Below, piece by piece: positions 32,071-42,673 of a stretch of DNA of 64,000 nt. Positions within the stretch are counted from its first letter, which is position 1. Every line of letters begins with the position of its first letter. A program made the position numbers and the translations under genes. The stretch is from Isochrysis galbana (lineage: Eukaryota > Haptophyta > Isochrysidales > Isochrysidaceae). The stretch is taken from assembly GCA_018136815.1 (NCBI GenBank), contig CM030933.1, positions 2,549,344-2,613,343 on the forward strand, in the 5' to 3' direction. Under the pieces are notes generated by a model, which had not been told where the DNA came from, searched no databases, and saw only the letters and a list, made by a program, of their open reading frames with translations.

Positions 32071-33419
32071 ACTCGAGCTGCGATGCACCTGGAGGCCAAG
32101 GATGTAGCGCGATCAAGGCCTGAATGCGTATGGATACATCTCGACGCACGTGTCGGTGTGGATTTCTATGTGGATGTTTAGCCTTGGTCGGCGCATATGG
32201 CTCGAATGACCTCCTGAAGCAAGGCTACGAACTACACGTGGCGCGACAGGACTTCGACCAAGTCGACTGTTTTTAGTTCGGGAAGAGTTGCTGATTCTGA
32301 GCCTTGGAAGTGGTACACACAATACATAAGCCTCAGCCTTCTGCGCTACCGCCAAAGAGCCGAAGAATGCACCTACTATACCGACCACGGGGGATATTGT
32401 TTCCAGCACATCCCATCCGGACTCCTTTCTAGCTTGTTGAGCAACGTGGCCCTTTTGGTGAAGGGTGGTGTAGGCCCTCCTTTTGCACCTAACATAACTA
32501 CATCTAAACAAGAGAACTCAGTTTATCCTTAGCTCTTAGCTCACTCATGAGGGGGCACGAGTCGGTAAGTTTCGAGAAATTCGAGAGCGAGTTCCTCGTC
32601 ACCCAACATAAAACGATTGATATAAGAGATAACAAATATACAGGCAACCAACCAACCTAGCAACGGACGGGGAGGGAGTAAAAAAAGAACACATCCGAAG
32701 ATTCGGGAAGGGAGTAAACGGGGGAAGGGAGTAAAGGGGGCGAATACTAGAAGTAGAGGATAGTAGGAGGGAAGTTGTTCATGCTAGCAAGGTGGAGGGT
32801 GGGGCCAAATGAACGCTTCTCGCTTCTCTGTGGAGATGGACTGACCCTAGGATCCGGGTAAGGCTCCTGAAACTCCATCCTTGGCAACCCACGCGTCCGT
32901 AGGCGGGCTATCGACTTTGGTAGCGGGTGAAGATACTTGGGAATGCTTGGGCACGGGTGCAGTGGTAACGGGGTCCGCGCGCGGCGGCGAGGGCGGATTT
33001 GGCGGTGCAGAGGGCGGTGATGGGTCCATAGGAACAGATTGAATCAATCTCCAGTGGGTGATTTCTAGCGAGAGACCACACACAACTCAGTAGGGGCTCA
33101 AGGGTACGAGGGGTCACGGCATGGCTTCGATCGCAGAGCGCTGCGATGGTTGCTGGGTGCGCACGAAGACACGCCACACCACTTTCTAACATAAACAAGG
33201 GCAACACGTAATAAACACGGGAGCGAAAGCCACGGTGGGTCAACAGAGAGAGCAAAGAAGGAACCAATTGGCCAGAAGAGAACTCGTACGTCGTCCTAGA
33301 GAAGGATTGCACACAGAAAAGGCGCGAAAGGGATTCATCCATGCTTAGTGAAGATCCTACAAGATTCATCGGCGAATAGCGTCTCAACGCGAGCACAGCG
33401 GCGTGCACTTTACACACTG
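32071..33419. other. intergenic, no gene firmly recognised
   Basis: A minus-strand frame at 32908-33417 (169 codons) has no recognised motif and lies directly 3' of the inverted retroelement 5' region, so it may be element-derived or chance. At about 32808, CCAAATGAACGCTTCTCGC matches the 8.9-9.1 kb duplication. Confidence 0.35.
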
Positions 33420-34345
33420 CTTTACACTTTACCTATAGCTTTTCGTAGCTTACAGAAAGACCAGTCTCTGGCTCTGCCGCCTGCGTGCTCGCGTTGAGAG
33501 GGAGCGAGAGCGAGAACGAGGGAGCGAGGAGCGACTGGGGCGACGAACGAGGGCGACAGTGGCGACTGGATACCGAACGAGGGGAGGATGGATGGCGGGC
33601 AGTGGCGAGGGCGAGCGGGACGAGGGGGCAGACATAGCGGTAGCGAGTGCGAAAGGGCGAGTGGCTGGATTTGATTGGTGTTGTGAGATTGCTTGTTACA
33701 ACGGGAGCGAGAAGCGAGAGCGAGAACGAGGGAGCGAGGAGCGACTGGGGCGACGAACGAGAACGAGGGCGACAGCGGCGACTGGATACCGAACGAGGGC
33801 GACAAAAATCAAGAGACACGCACACTCAACTCTCACCCAACATCTCCCTACACTAACGTATCCTCCCCCACTTGGGTGGGGAAGACACAGAAGGAAGGAA
33901 ACAAGGAAGAGAAAGCCGACGAGAGAGCGACGATGCGACGGAAGAGCCGACAGCGAACGGCGGTTACCGCGAACGAATAGGTAGAAAGTAAGGAGGGAAT
34001 CTACGTGCGTAAACCAAAAGGGGCGAGAGGGTAGGCTTCGCGCGGGGGAACAAGTCCGCAGCGACGAACATCTACGACGAGAGCGAGAGTAGGCGCGCGG
34101 GGGGGGACGTCAGCAAGGAGGGACCAGAGAGAGAGCAAGGCTCAAGGTGCAAGGGAGCGAAACAGGGGCGAGGCAGGCCACAAAGGGGCGCGACAGCAAG
34201 GAGCGAAGGGCGAATTACGAGTGAAGAGTCCTACAAGTTACGAGTAAAACTCCGCGGCAAACAAGAACGATCGAGCACGAAGACGCACGAACGAAGCACG
34301 AATTGGCATAAGGTCAAAAGTCGATCGCGGATGCGACATGCCCCC
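33420..34345 (-). mobile_element. retroelement 5' region, inverted copy
   Basis: The reverse complement matches 2590-3425: GTCGCATCCGCGATCGAC, the CTCTC.TGTCGGC.TTCTCTTCCTT stretch and GGATACGTTAGTGT. It then has an ATG at 33635 (-) opening MSAPSSRSPSPLP, as in the copy at 3263. Internal units of about 215 bp are duplicated: AGCGAGAACGAGGGAGCGAG followed by GAGCGACTGGGGCGACGAACG at 33508 and 33728. The body after the first codons is short and decayed. Confidence 0.6.
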
Positions 34346-34725
34346 TCCCCCCGGTAGCAGTCGGACACCTAGCTCGTCGGCTCGTCAGGCATGGCGGGAT
34401 TCCGGGACGGAAAAGTTGCGTCCAATGAGCTAGTGGGGTTGGCTAGGACTAGGATATAACATTAATTATTTTGTTTTGATGGACGAGCTTATTCGAGCTT
34501 CCTACCCCTCACCCAATAAGGCCGAGCCCGATCCAGATATCAGATATGTACAAGCTGGACTATACAATAGAGGCTGCGGCAGGCTGCGACCTTAGGTTTG
34601 GTTGTTTGTTTGACAAATACCGCCACAACGAGGGTGTAGTTCCTGTTCCCTGTTACTGCTACAGTTCCCCAACACCAACACTAACGACACTAGCTCCCAC
34701 CACGTTATAATCAACTCCCTAGATG

Positions 34726-34853
34726 GGAAATACGGTGCTGGGTCCTGCAAATACAGCCAAATACATATGTGTTTGGCCTCCGGCCGAATACTTTTCAAAT
34801 ACATTCGAGGCCTACAACCCAGGACGCGCTTCAAATACAACCAAATACATATG
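34726..34853. mobile_element. truncated second copy of the CAAATAC MITE
   Basis: It starts with TCCCTAGATGGGAAA and follows the 12.7-kb element through GGCCTCCGGCC, CAAATACATTCGAGGCCTAC and GGACGCGCTTCAAATACA, then stops after CAAATACATATGG without its right terminal repeat. Confidence 0.7.
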
Positions 34854-35070
34854 GTAGGAGTCCTACGAAGATTCCCGGAACGTTCGTCCGCACGGGTTAG
34901 GGCGGTTCTGGCTTTCAAAGTTTAAAGTGATGAGAGAATGGCTGCCGCGAGATTCCCACACCGAGGCGACAGGCGGGAGAAGCCTCTCCTTGCTCTCTCT
35001 CAGAGTTTAAGTAATCTGCACTCTTATTTGGAGTATATGAGACTAGATATTTTCACATTGTCGCATCGTC

Positions 35071-35114
35071 TCTGAGAGAGAGAGAGAGGGAGAGAGAGAG
35101 AGAGCGAGAGAGAG
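35071..35114. repeat. GA microsatellite 5' of PAP/fibrillin
   Basis: A (GA)n tract of about 44 bp ends 4-5 bp before the start codon of the downstream gene. Confidence 0.85.
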
Positions 35115-35118
35115 GGTG

Positions 35119-35946
35119 ATGGTCGCTCTTCAGTCTCTCCTCCCATTGCTCGCCGCATGGCTTCCACTGCCAGACACGCCAGCTCGTCCTCTGGCCTGCC
35201 GCCATGCTCCACGCAGTGTGACAATGGTGACTTCCTTCTACGACCAGCTCGTCAAGGAGAGGGAGGAGAAGGTGGTGGCAGCAGAGCAGACGTCAGTGAG
35301 CCACCAGCAGATATCTGCCGACTTGATCGCAGAGCGCGAGCTCCAGGCCGCACGCCGCGAGCTCCAGGCAGACTTGGCGGCGCGACGGCGGCGTGCCTCC
35401 CTCGTCTCGCTCAAGCAAGACGTGCTCGCGCTCGCTGCCAGGCTGAATCGCGGGGCGGGCGAAACGAACCAGGGCATTCCGCACGCTGCACGAGCTGAGA
35501 TGATGGCCCTCGTGGAGCAACTCGAGGCACTTTCTCCCATCTCCGAGCCACTCTCGGCGCCTGAGATCAACGGACGGTGGCAACTTATGTACACGACTTC
35601 CGCCTCGATCCTTGGCATCAACAAGCGGACGCGGCCTATCGGTCCCATCTATCAGACCATTGATGTGCCTTCATTGTCCGCTCGCAATGACGAAGTTGTC
35701 GTCGGCCCCTTTGGCATCCGCTATCGGCGATTCGTCAAGGCTGAGCTCGAGCCTGATACGGCGGTCCAGTCCAAGGTGATCGTGCGCTTCCGCAGGTTTG
35801 GCATCGGCCCGCTGCGAATCCCGGCCCCAAAGAGTGCGGTCGGTGAGCTCGACACCACCTACCTCGACTCGAATCTCCGGATCTCCCGCGGCGACAAGGG
35901 CAATGTTTTCGTACTGGTCAAGGACGACCCATTGATGAACTCGTGA
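35119..35946 (+). CDS. PAP/fibrillin family plastid lipid-associated protein
   Basis: An intronless frame of 275 residues. The N-terminus is hydrophobic (MVALQSLLPLLAAWLPLPD) then basic (PARPLACRHAPRS), fitting a signal plus transit peptide for a complex plastid. Residues about 35-95 form a charged helix. The fibrillin domain (about 100-275) shows the family signatures: PEINGRWQLMYTTSASILG near its start, FRRFGIGPLRIP, and LDTTYLDSNLRISRGDKGNV near its end. Fibrillins associate with plastoglobules and thylakoids and bind lipophilic compounds. This gene is the best evidence in the window that the organism has a plastid. ATG 35119 sits just after the GA tract. Confidence 0.93.
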   Translation: MVALQSLLPLLAAWLPLPDTPARPLACRHAPRSVTMVTSFYDQLVKEREEKVVAAEQTSVSHQQISADLIAERELQAARRELQADLAARRRRASLVSLKQDVLALAARLNRGAGETNQGIPHAARAEMMALVEQLEALSPISEPLSAPEINGRWQLMYTTSASILGINKRTRPIGPIYQTIDVPSLSARNDEVVVGPFGIRYRRFVKAELEPDTAVQSKVIVRFRRFGIGPLRIPAPKSAVGELDTTYLDSNLRISRGDKGNVFVLVKDDPLMNS

Positions 35947-37130
35947 GCTTGACTCCCGTCGCGAGGAGTGGAAGCAGAAGCGATTCTGTTGGTGTGACGC
36001 GCCTTGTCACCATTCGGCCGCCTTGCCAAAATTCTGGTCATAGTCGTGCATCATAGATTTCTTTCAGCCAAGCTGATCTCTTCTAGTGCTGCGCAGGGAC
36101 GCGTTTCGAGCTGCGCAGCGACGATTCTCGAAATTCAAGCAGCCAAATCCCCATTACGCGACATCCATTCATAGTTCAGCTTCTCCCTTTCCCACTCGTG
36201 TCTTGTCCCCTTGTGTGCCCGTCCTTTTCTTCACTTTTGCTGGTTGCGATCAGCCTCATCAAGGCAGGTCTCACAGGTGGTCGTCCCGCATTCCAAGCCC
36301 TAGCTGATGATTCACGTCTAGCGGTAGCCCCGACTTTGTCCCACCTTGCTCTCCCGCGCGACCTGAAGCGTGTTGCTACTTGCTGTTAGTAACACAGCCG
36401 CTCGACTCCGTGCTATTTCTTCGAGACGTCGACACTTTCCTTGTGTGGCTCGCTTCACTATGTACATCCTAGAAGGGAACAGTTTGCGCTTAGTAAGTGT
36501 AATCATACCGCCCACCATCTCTCCGTCTCTCGTTCATTCGTGTCTTGAGCTTGTTGCTTGTGTGTGCATTTCGGGCTGCCGCATAAACTCGAGACGAGCT
36601 TATTTGAATACTCACATTGCGGAGATGCGAGCCCACGAAGCATTGAGCATTGATGCGAGGCAGTGGTGTGTGCACACGAGCGCGTAAAAAAACCCTTTTA
36701 ATATCCTCGCCTCACTCGTGGCCCTGCAACGTGCTATGCTATCACGCCTTTGCTTTCCTCCTATAATAAAAATTTTTTCCAGCTGGGAAGATGCGCACCT
36801 GCACTGAGCCGATGCCGCACGCCGACGCAGGTGAAGACGCTGGTGAAGATGTCCCTGCAGGCCCTGCAGAGACCCCGGCAGAGCCCGGGGGCGGGCGGGC
36901 GGGTCATCTGAGCGCCTCGGCTTGCATTCATGGTCATGTCTGGGGCCTAGGCTCCTTCAGACGGCGAAGGGGTAGCGTTGCGCACTCCCGGGGTTGCTGG
37001 AGTGCTGCAGCGACAAACTGCGAGGATGCTGCTGAGGCCGTAGAGGTCGCCAGTCGAGCGCCCGAAGTCAGCGGTGTCGCAGATTTGGCAACCAGTGGTG
37101 AGTCAGGCGCTCTCCGGCTGGGCTCCTTCA
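35947..37130. other. intergenic, no gene firmly recognised
   Basis: Sequence 35947-36780 has no recognised feature. From 36791 a frame beginning MRTCTEPMPHADAGEDAGED has acidic composition and may contain upstream exons of the next entry; two CCTTCAG acceptor-like sites lie at about 36952 and 37124. Exon boundaries could not be fixed. Confidence 0.3.
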
Positions 37131-37332
37131 GAAGGCGAGCGACACGGACACCATCCCCGACATCGACCTGACGAACGAGGGCGAGGTGAGCGTGGGCACG
37201 AAGCTGCTGCACAAGGACCTGGGCGAGTGCGAGGTGATGCACACGGGCATCGGCACGATGTACGCGAGCAGCGAGCACGTGCAGGTGGAGTTCTTTTCCA
37301 TCACCATCAACAAGACCGTCAGACGTTGGGTG
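37131..37332 (+). CDS. putative exon of a small Tudor-like domain protein
   Basis: After an acceptor (CTCCTTCAG) the frame reads KASDTDTIPDIDLTNEGE, VSVGTKLLHKDLGECEVM, HTGIGTMYASSEHVQVEF and ends at KTVRRW before a gtgcga donor. The pattern V-x-VG-x-K-x2-H-x3-G...VEF...RRW resembles the small beta-barrel seen at the C-terminus of UvrD/PcrA helicases. A similar exon lies at 48045-48345, including the preceding acidic SD..IPD. Neither first nor last exon could be identified, so the gene model is incomplete and it may be a pseudogene. Confidence 0.35.
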
Positions 37333-38048
37333 CGACGAGCTGATTTGCGACCGAGAACTTGTACGTCAACTGCGGGTGCCTCGTCGAGCGCCTCTGCCCG
37401 TGGCTCTCAGTCCGGGCCATCTAGGGGCGGCAGCGAGCATCGATCCATCGCAAGCGTCTATCGGCGAGGCTTTCGACGAGGCCCCAGAGCTAGCAGCACA
37501 CGAGCGGGACAGGAAGCAGAAGCATTTACCCCCGGTAGGGGTGCGTGGTGCGCGTCGAGGCAGTTCACGTAAGACGCCCGAGCCAACAAAGGTATCCCCG
37601 ATGGACCGCATCAAGCATCAAGGGCTTCCCCGAGGACACATTCACGGTCGCCGCCTCGAAGCTCTTCAGCCGGGCATGTAAAGAAGAAGTCTCGTTGCTC
37701 TTCACCCAGAATCGTTCATCGTCACTCGCTGATCAGATACAGGCGTCATTACTGTTACGTTACAACAACAACAAAAGGGAGCAGGAGGCCATGTGAGTGT
37801 GTGTTATGTGTTATGTGTCCAAATTCGCGAGTTATTTCGTTATTTCCGAAACTCTGCCTTACCTCTAATTGCTACAACTACAAGAATGGCTACAAGTTTG
37901 GGCAAGAATTGCTACAAGAATGGCTACAAGTTTGGGCGGGCTGTTGCAAGAATCCCGCAAGTTTGGCCCGCAAGTTTGGGCGAGTTTTACTACAAGTATT
38001 GGCCCAAACGTCAGGTTCCCGACTCGTCTTTCGACGCTGTGAGGCAGG
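37333..38048. other. unassigned, with short tandem repeats
   Basis: The beginning may hold further exons of the previous gene (a frame with GEAFDEAPELAAHERDRKQK). Sequence 37870-37990 holds repeats of GCTACAAGAATGGCTACAAG and of GCAAGTTTGG. Nothing else is recognised. Confidence 0.35.
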
Positions 38049-38099
38049 GAGAACACCTGCCGCCAATGCTCAACCAGAGCATCGGCGGCAGGTGTTCTC
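38049..38099. other. strong hairpin, 23-bp stem
   Basis: GAGAACACCTGCCGCC pairs exactly with GGCGGCAGGTGTTCTC; after a single A/C mismatch, ATGCTC pairs with GAGCAT around a 5-nt AACCA loop. There is no T run on either side, so a bacterial-type terminator is excluded. It could be a small-RNA precursor, a transposon relic or a replication product. Confidence 0.7.
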
Positions 38100-38879
38100 T
38101 CTATGTTTTCGTCGGCTCCTCGGATTTTCACGTGCATCATAGGGCTGGTAGCAATCTAGAAATGTAATTTAAGCTAGCCTGCAGCGTGATCTGCGACGGC
38201 GCGACGCGCGCGGCCGAACAGTACTGTGGAATTGATAGCTTTTTGTTTGACGTCTAAAGGGAGAATTTTTCTCCGCACGGAGGGCTCGAAAATTGGGCAG
38301 AAGGGCGAATTTCGAGCTCTACACCGCCCGTTCTTTTGGCTACTAGTAGATTCAATATGTAATCTAGCCAAGCACCGGCCTGAAAGCTTCAGGCGTGATG
38401 GTTGCGATCGATTTCTGTGGGCAATCGTGTCGTGAATCACGATTGGACACCGGCTGCTTTGCGCTCATCTCGAGCCAACTTTTGGAATTTTTTGTACACA
38501 CGGATGACCTCCAAGGCCATTCACGTTCGGGGACACACAGGTCGTGCCCGCCAAGCACGGGCCAGTCAATAGTTCTCCCGTTTTTATAGCACAACATCCC
38601 AACATAGAGCACAAAAAGTAGTTTTGTTTTCGCATTGACGTGCTGAATTGACGGACAGCCTCGTGTTTTCGAGCGTCTCACGTTCGATTTCGAGAGACAG
38701 CCCCTCCTTTTCTCTCGATGATTCGACAGTCTCATATGGTAAGACTGGTTGGCTACCGAAACATTGGCATTTGGGCATGCTGATGGTCATGTATTGTGCT
38801 CATATGTGTCTTGGACTGGTGAAATGAAGACTAAAATTAGAATTACTAAGGTTATAATTTGGCAAAACTATAATCAAGT
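38100..38879. other. intergenic, no gene recognised
   Basis: AT-richer sequence with short frames only. No repeat family member or motif is recognised on either strand. Confidence 0.35.
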
Positions 38880-39240
38880 TGATCTTTTTCTCCTGCGGCG
38901 GCGCGCGATGGCGGCCGCAGCGATGGTCGCTGGCCTCGCCAGTGGCCTCGCACGCGGCCTGTGGCCGCTCTGGCGAGGGTCTGCGCGGCCAGGAGGCCAG
39001 CAGGCACCCGCTCCCACCATGCTGAGGCGGTGCCGCGCGTGATGGGGCAGCCCATCATGCGCAGCACCGTCATTTTGACGCTTCGCGGCCTGCCGCGCAC
39101 TGCATACGCGCGAGGGGCTGGCAGTAGATGCCAGCAAGGGCGAGGTGGAGGGCGCAGGCGACGCGGTGCGCCCGCGCAGGGTTTTGTACTGCCTGCCCGG
39201 GGGTAACCGTGCCCGGGGAACGCAGGCGCGCGTCGCACAG
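38880..39240 (+). repeat. retroposon family G-like sequence, copy 4
   Basis: It begins CTCCTGCGGC.GCGCGATGG like 28598-28622, then a diverged GCCTCGCCAGTGGCCTCGCA, GCCAGGAGGCCAGCAGG... block. It lacks the AGTATAAACTTAGTTG end, so it is a diverged or partial copy. Confidence 0.4.
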
Positions 39241-39314
39241 CGCGACCTGTGGTGCACTTTTGTGGTCGACGTCGATTTCGCACGAGCGCGAAAACGTTTT
39301 GGGGTCTGTGTGTT

Positions 39315-39626
39315 GAATGGCGTCGAAAATGTGCATATTTCTCATTAGATTCTGCCTAATATACCCATTTCCAGTAGCATATCCTAAGATCTCGCGATAA
39401 AACCTCAATCTTGACTTAGTGAATTTTCACCCTTAGAAGTTAAAAGCCCTGTTTCCTGTTTGACCGCCCTACAAACGGTACGTCAAACAAGGCCTTTAAT
39501 TTCTAGGTTCTACGGGAAATTCACCAAGTCACAAGTCAAGATTGAGATTGAGGTTTTATCACGAGATCTTAGGGTATGCATCAGGCAGAATCATATGAGA
39601 CGTGTGCACATTTTCGACGCCATTTC
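39315..39626. mobile_element. 312-bp hairpin MITE
   Basis: The left arm from 39315 (AATGGCGTCGAAAATGTGCA, then ATTCTGCCT.AT, CCTAAGATCTCG.GATAAAAC, CTCAATCTTGACTT) is repeated in reverse complement on the right arm ending at 39626. The arms are about 115-120 bp and about 85-90 percent similar by eye. The loop itself carries the GTCAAACAGG motif in both orientations (39440-39471 and 39478-39497), so nearly the whole element folds back. Confidence 0.8.
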
Positions 39627-39627
39627 A

Positions 39628-39690
39628 TAGGGCGGTCCAACAGGGCTTTTTATAACTACTACTAGAGCGGTCAAACAGGGTTTTTTATTA
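39628..39690 (+). repeat. two tandem GGGCGGTCAAACAGGG motifs
   Basis: AGGGCGGTCCAACAGGGCTT (39629) and AGAGCGGTCAAACAGGGTTT (39664) lie 35 bp apart immediately to the right of the hairpin MITE. Confidence 0.55.
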
Positions 39691-39964
39691 GGTCTGCAGA
39701 CGGGAGGAGAGAGAGGTGTGTGTGCCCCTTCCCCCCCCCCCCCCCCTCCCCCCCTCGGTATCTCTCCATCGTCCGCCGCTCCCGCGGTCCATTTGAACCC
39801 TCTTGGCGAGAGAGAGGGGGGGGACGCGGCGGGAGAGGGGGAAGGGGGACCTGACGCAAACATTTCAGTGTCGGGGCCCCATTCTTTCTCTTATCTCCCG
39901 CCCCGATTCCCCTGTTCTCACGCTCCTCGCGGGGGGCGCCTTCGTGAAGAGGCATCGCCGCGGC

Positions 39965-39973
39965 AGGTGAGAG

Positions 39974-40010
<37 letters not shown>

Positions 40011-40060
40011 AGGGAGGGAGGGAGGGGGTGAGAGAGAGAGAAGCCGAGGAGGAGAGAAAG
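39965..40060. repeat. GA/GGGA microsatellite 5' of CAP-G
   Basis: (GA)n then (GGGA)n, about 100 bp before the CAP-G start codon. Confidence 0.85.
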
Positions 40061-40163
40061 GAGACTGCTGCGAACAGTCGGGTGGTTGGAGACTGGGCTG
40101 TCTAGGAGAAGGAAGAGGGAGCCGAGAGAGAAGGGATCTACCCGTCCTCCTCGACACCGATCG

Positions 40164-41000
40164 ATGGAGTCCATCTTCCACGAGGCGCAGCAGTCTCTCG
40201 CGAAGCACCGCCGTTGCGCCGAGCGTCTGCGCGTGCTGCAGCGATCGACTCCTCCCTCTGATTTCGCGCATGCCTTCTTCGGCTGCGTGTGCTGCTTGCT
40301 CCCCTTGTTCAAGCGCGAGGCGAGCGTCGAGCGCAGTGTCGAGTTTCTCGTCAAGTTCCTCACGGAGCCAGACGAGCAGGCGTCACGCGGCTTTGAGGTT
40401 CACGCTGAACGCGCAGTTGAGCAGGCGGGGCGTGCAAGCAAGACGCTCGCTCAGTCAGAGGAGGAGTCGCAGGGTGGCATTGCAAATGAGGAGGATGAGG
40501 GTGAGACGGAGGGGGGAGGATCGCAAGACGCGCTGCTCTCGTCAGTGTGCATGGCTCTCCTCGGCCTATCCGACGCAAAAGATAAGGCAGTGCGCTTCCG
40601 CGTCGCCCAAATCGTCGGCAGGGTCATGAATGCGATGCCGGAGGAGGCAGAAGTGGCCGAGGAGCTCTTCTCAGCTCTCGAGGAGCGCATGTTGCGACGC
40701 TGCCGCGACAAGGTGCCTGTAGTACGCGCGTGTGCGCTCCGCTCGCTCTTCCGCCTGCAGGACCCCTCTGAGCCAGACGACAAGATCACGGGGGAGATGC
40801 TGCGCATGATGGAGACCGATTCAAGTGCCGAGGTTCGCATGGCAGCCATCTCGACGATCGCGCCCTCCAAGCCCGCAATCCGGGCACTGCTGGGGCGCAC
40901 CCGGGACACGTCTGAAAATGTGCGCAAGCATGCGCTCTCTGTCATCCGCGAAAAGGTCGAGATGCGCTGGCTCACCATCTCTCAACGCGCGGCGCTGCTC
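40164..41000 (+). CDS. NCAPG: condensin complex subunit CAP-G, 5' part
   Basis: The frame is open for 279 codons from ATG 40164 to the assembly gap. It follows the CAP-G/Ycg1 HEAT-repeat N-terminus: FKREASVERSVEFLVKFLT, then an acidic insertion (about 95-120), KAVRFRVAQIVGRVMNAMP, LEERMLRRCRDKVPVVRACA, LFRLQDPSEPD, METDSSAEVRMAAISTIAPS, LGRTRDTSENVRKHALSV and MRWLTISQRAALL. Condensin compacts mitotic chromosomes, and CAP-G is one of its two HEAT subunits. Family CAP-G proteins are about 1000 residues, so about 700 residues are missing; the sequence after the gap does not continue it, so most of the gene must be collapsed in the gap or the assembly is misjoined. Confidence 0.9.
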
Positions 41001-41100
41001 NNNNNNNNNNNNNNNNNNNNNNNNNNNNNNNNNNNNNNNNNNNNNNNNNNNNNNNNNNNNNNNNNNNNNNNNNNNNNNNNNNNNNNNNNNNNNNNNNNNN
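41001..41100. other. assembly gap (100 N)
   Basis: Exactly 100 N, a conventional placeholder of unknown true length. It interrupts the CAP-G frame. Confidence 0.99.
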
Positions 41101-41469
41101 ATGACCCTATTTCTTGTCAGAGAGTTGGCCATGACACATCCGAACACCCGGCTTGCCAGGCAAGGCGCGGAATCCGGTGCTGGAAAGATCTCTCCGATTG
41201 CTAGTGGCTAGTGGTGTTGGCTAGGTCATAGAATAGTATTGAAGTAGTACTCTTCCACTATTTTGTACGATGGTGCAACAGCGAATAATAGCCTCTTCAT
41301 CAAGAGTGCTTTACTATGCGGTGCATCTTTCTAGCCTCTTCATCAAGAGTGCTGTACGGGACATAACATTTGATTATTTTTATTATTATGCGGTGCATCT
41401 TTCATCACCACGACGAAGGACATCGTAGAGAGCTCTAGAGGACCTCTACGATTTCATCAGATGAAGTAC
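41101..41469. other. post-gap sequence with a direct duplication
   Basis: It starts ATGACCCTAT, also found at 63361 and (as ACGACCCTAT) at 8881, the edge of a repeat family. AGCCTCTTCATCAAGAGTGC occurs at 41290 and 41333, and TATGCGGTGCATCTTTC at 41314 and 41386. No CAP-G coding sequence is seen. Confidence 0.5.
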
Positions 41470-42660
<1,191 letters not shown>

Positions 42661-42673
42661 CCGGCGGCGAGCG

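Noticed and set aside
35116-35119. Start one codon earlier for the PAP/fibrillin gene
   Set aside because: The earlier codon is GTG; ATG 35119 is the normal start and gives the expected targeting peptide.
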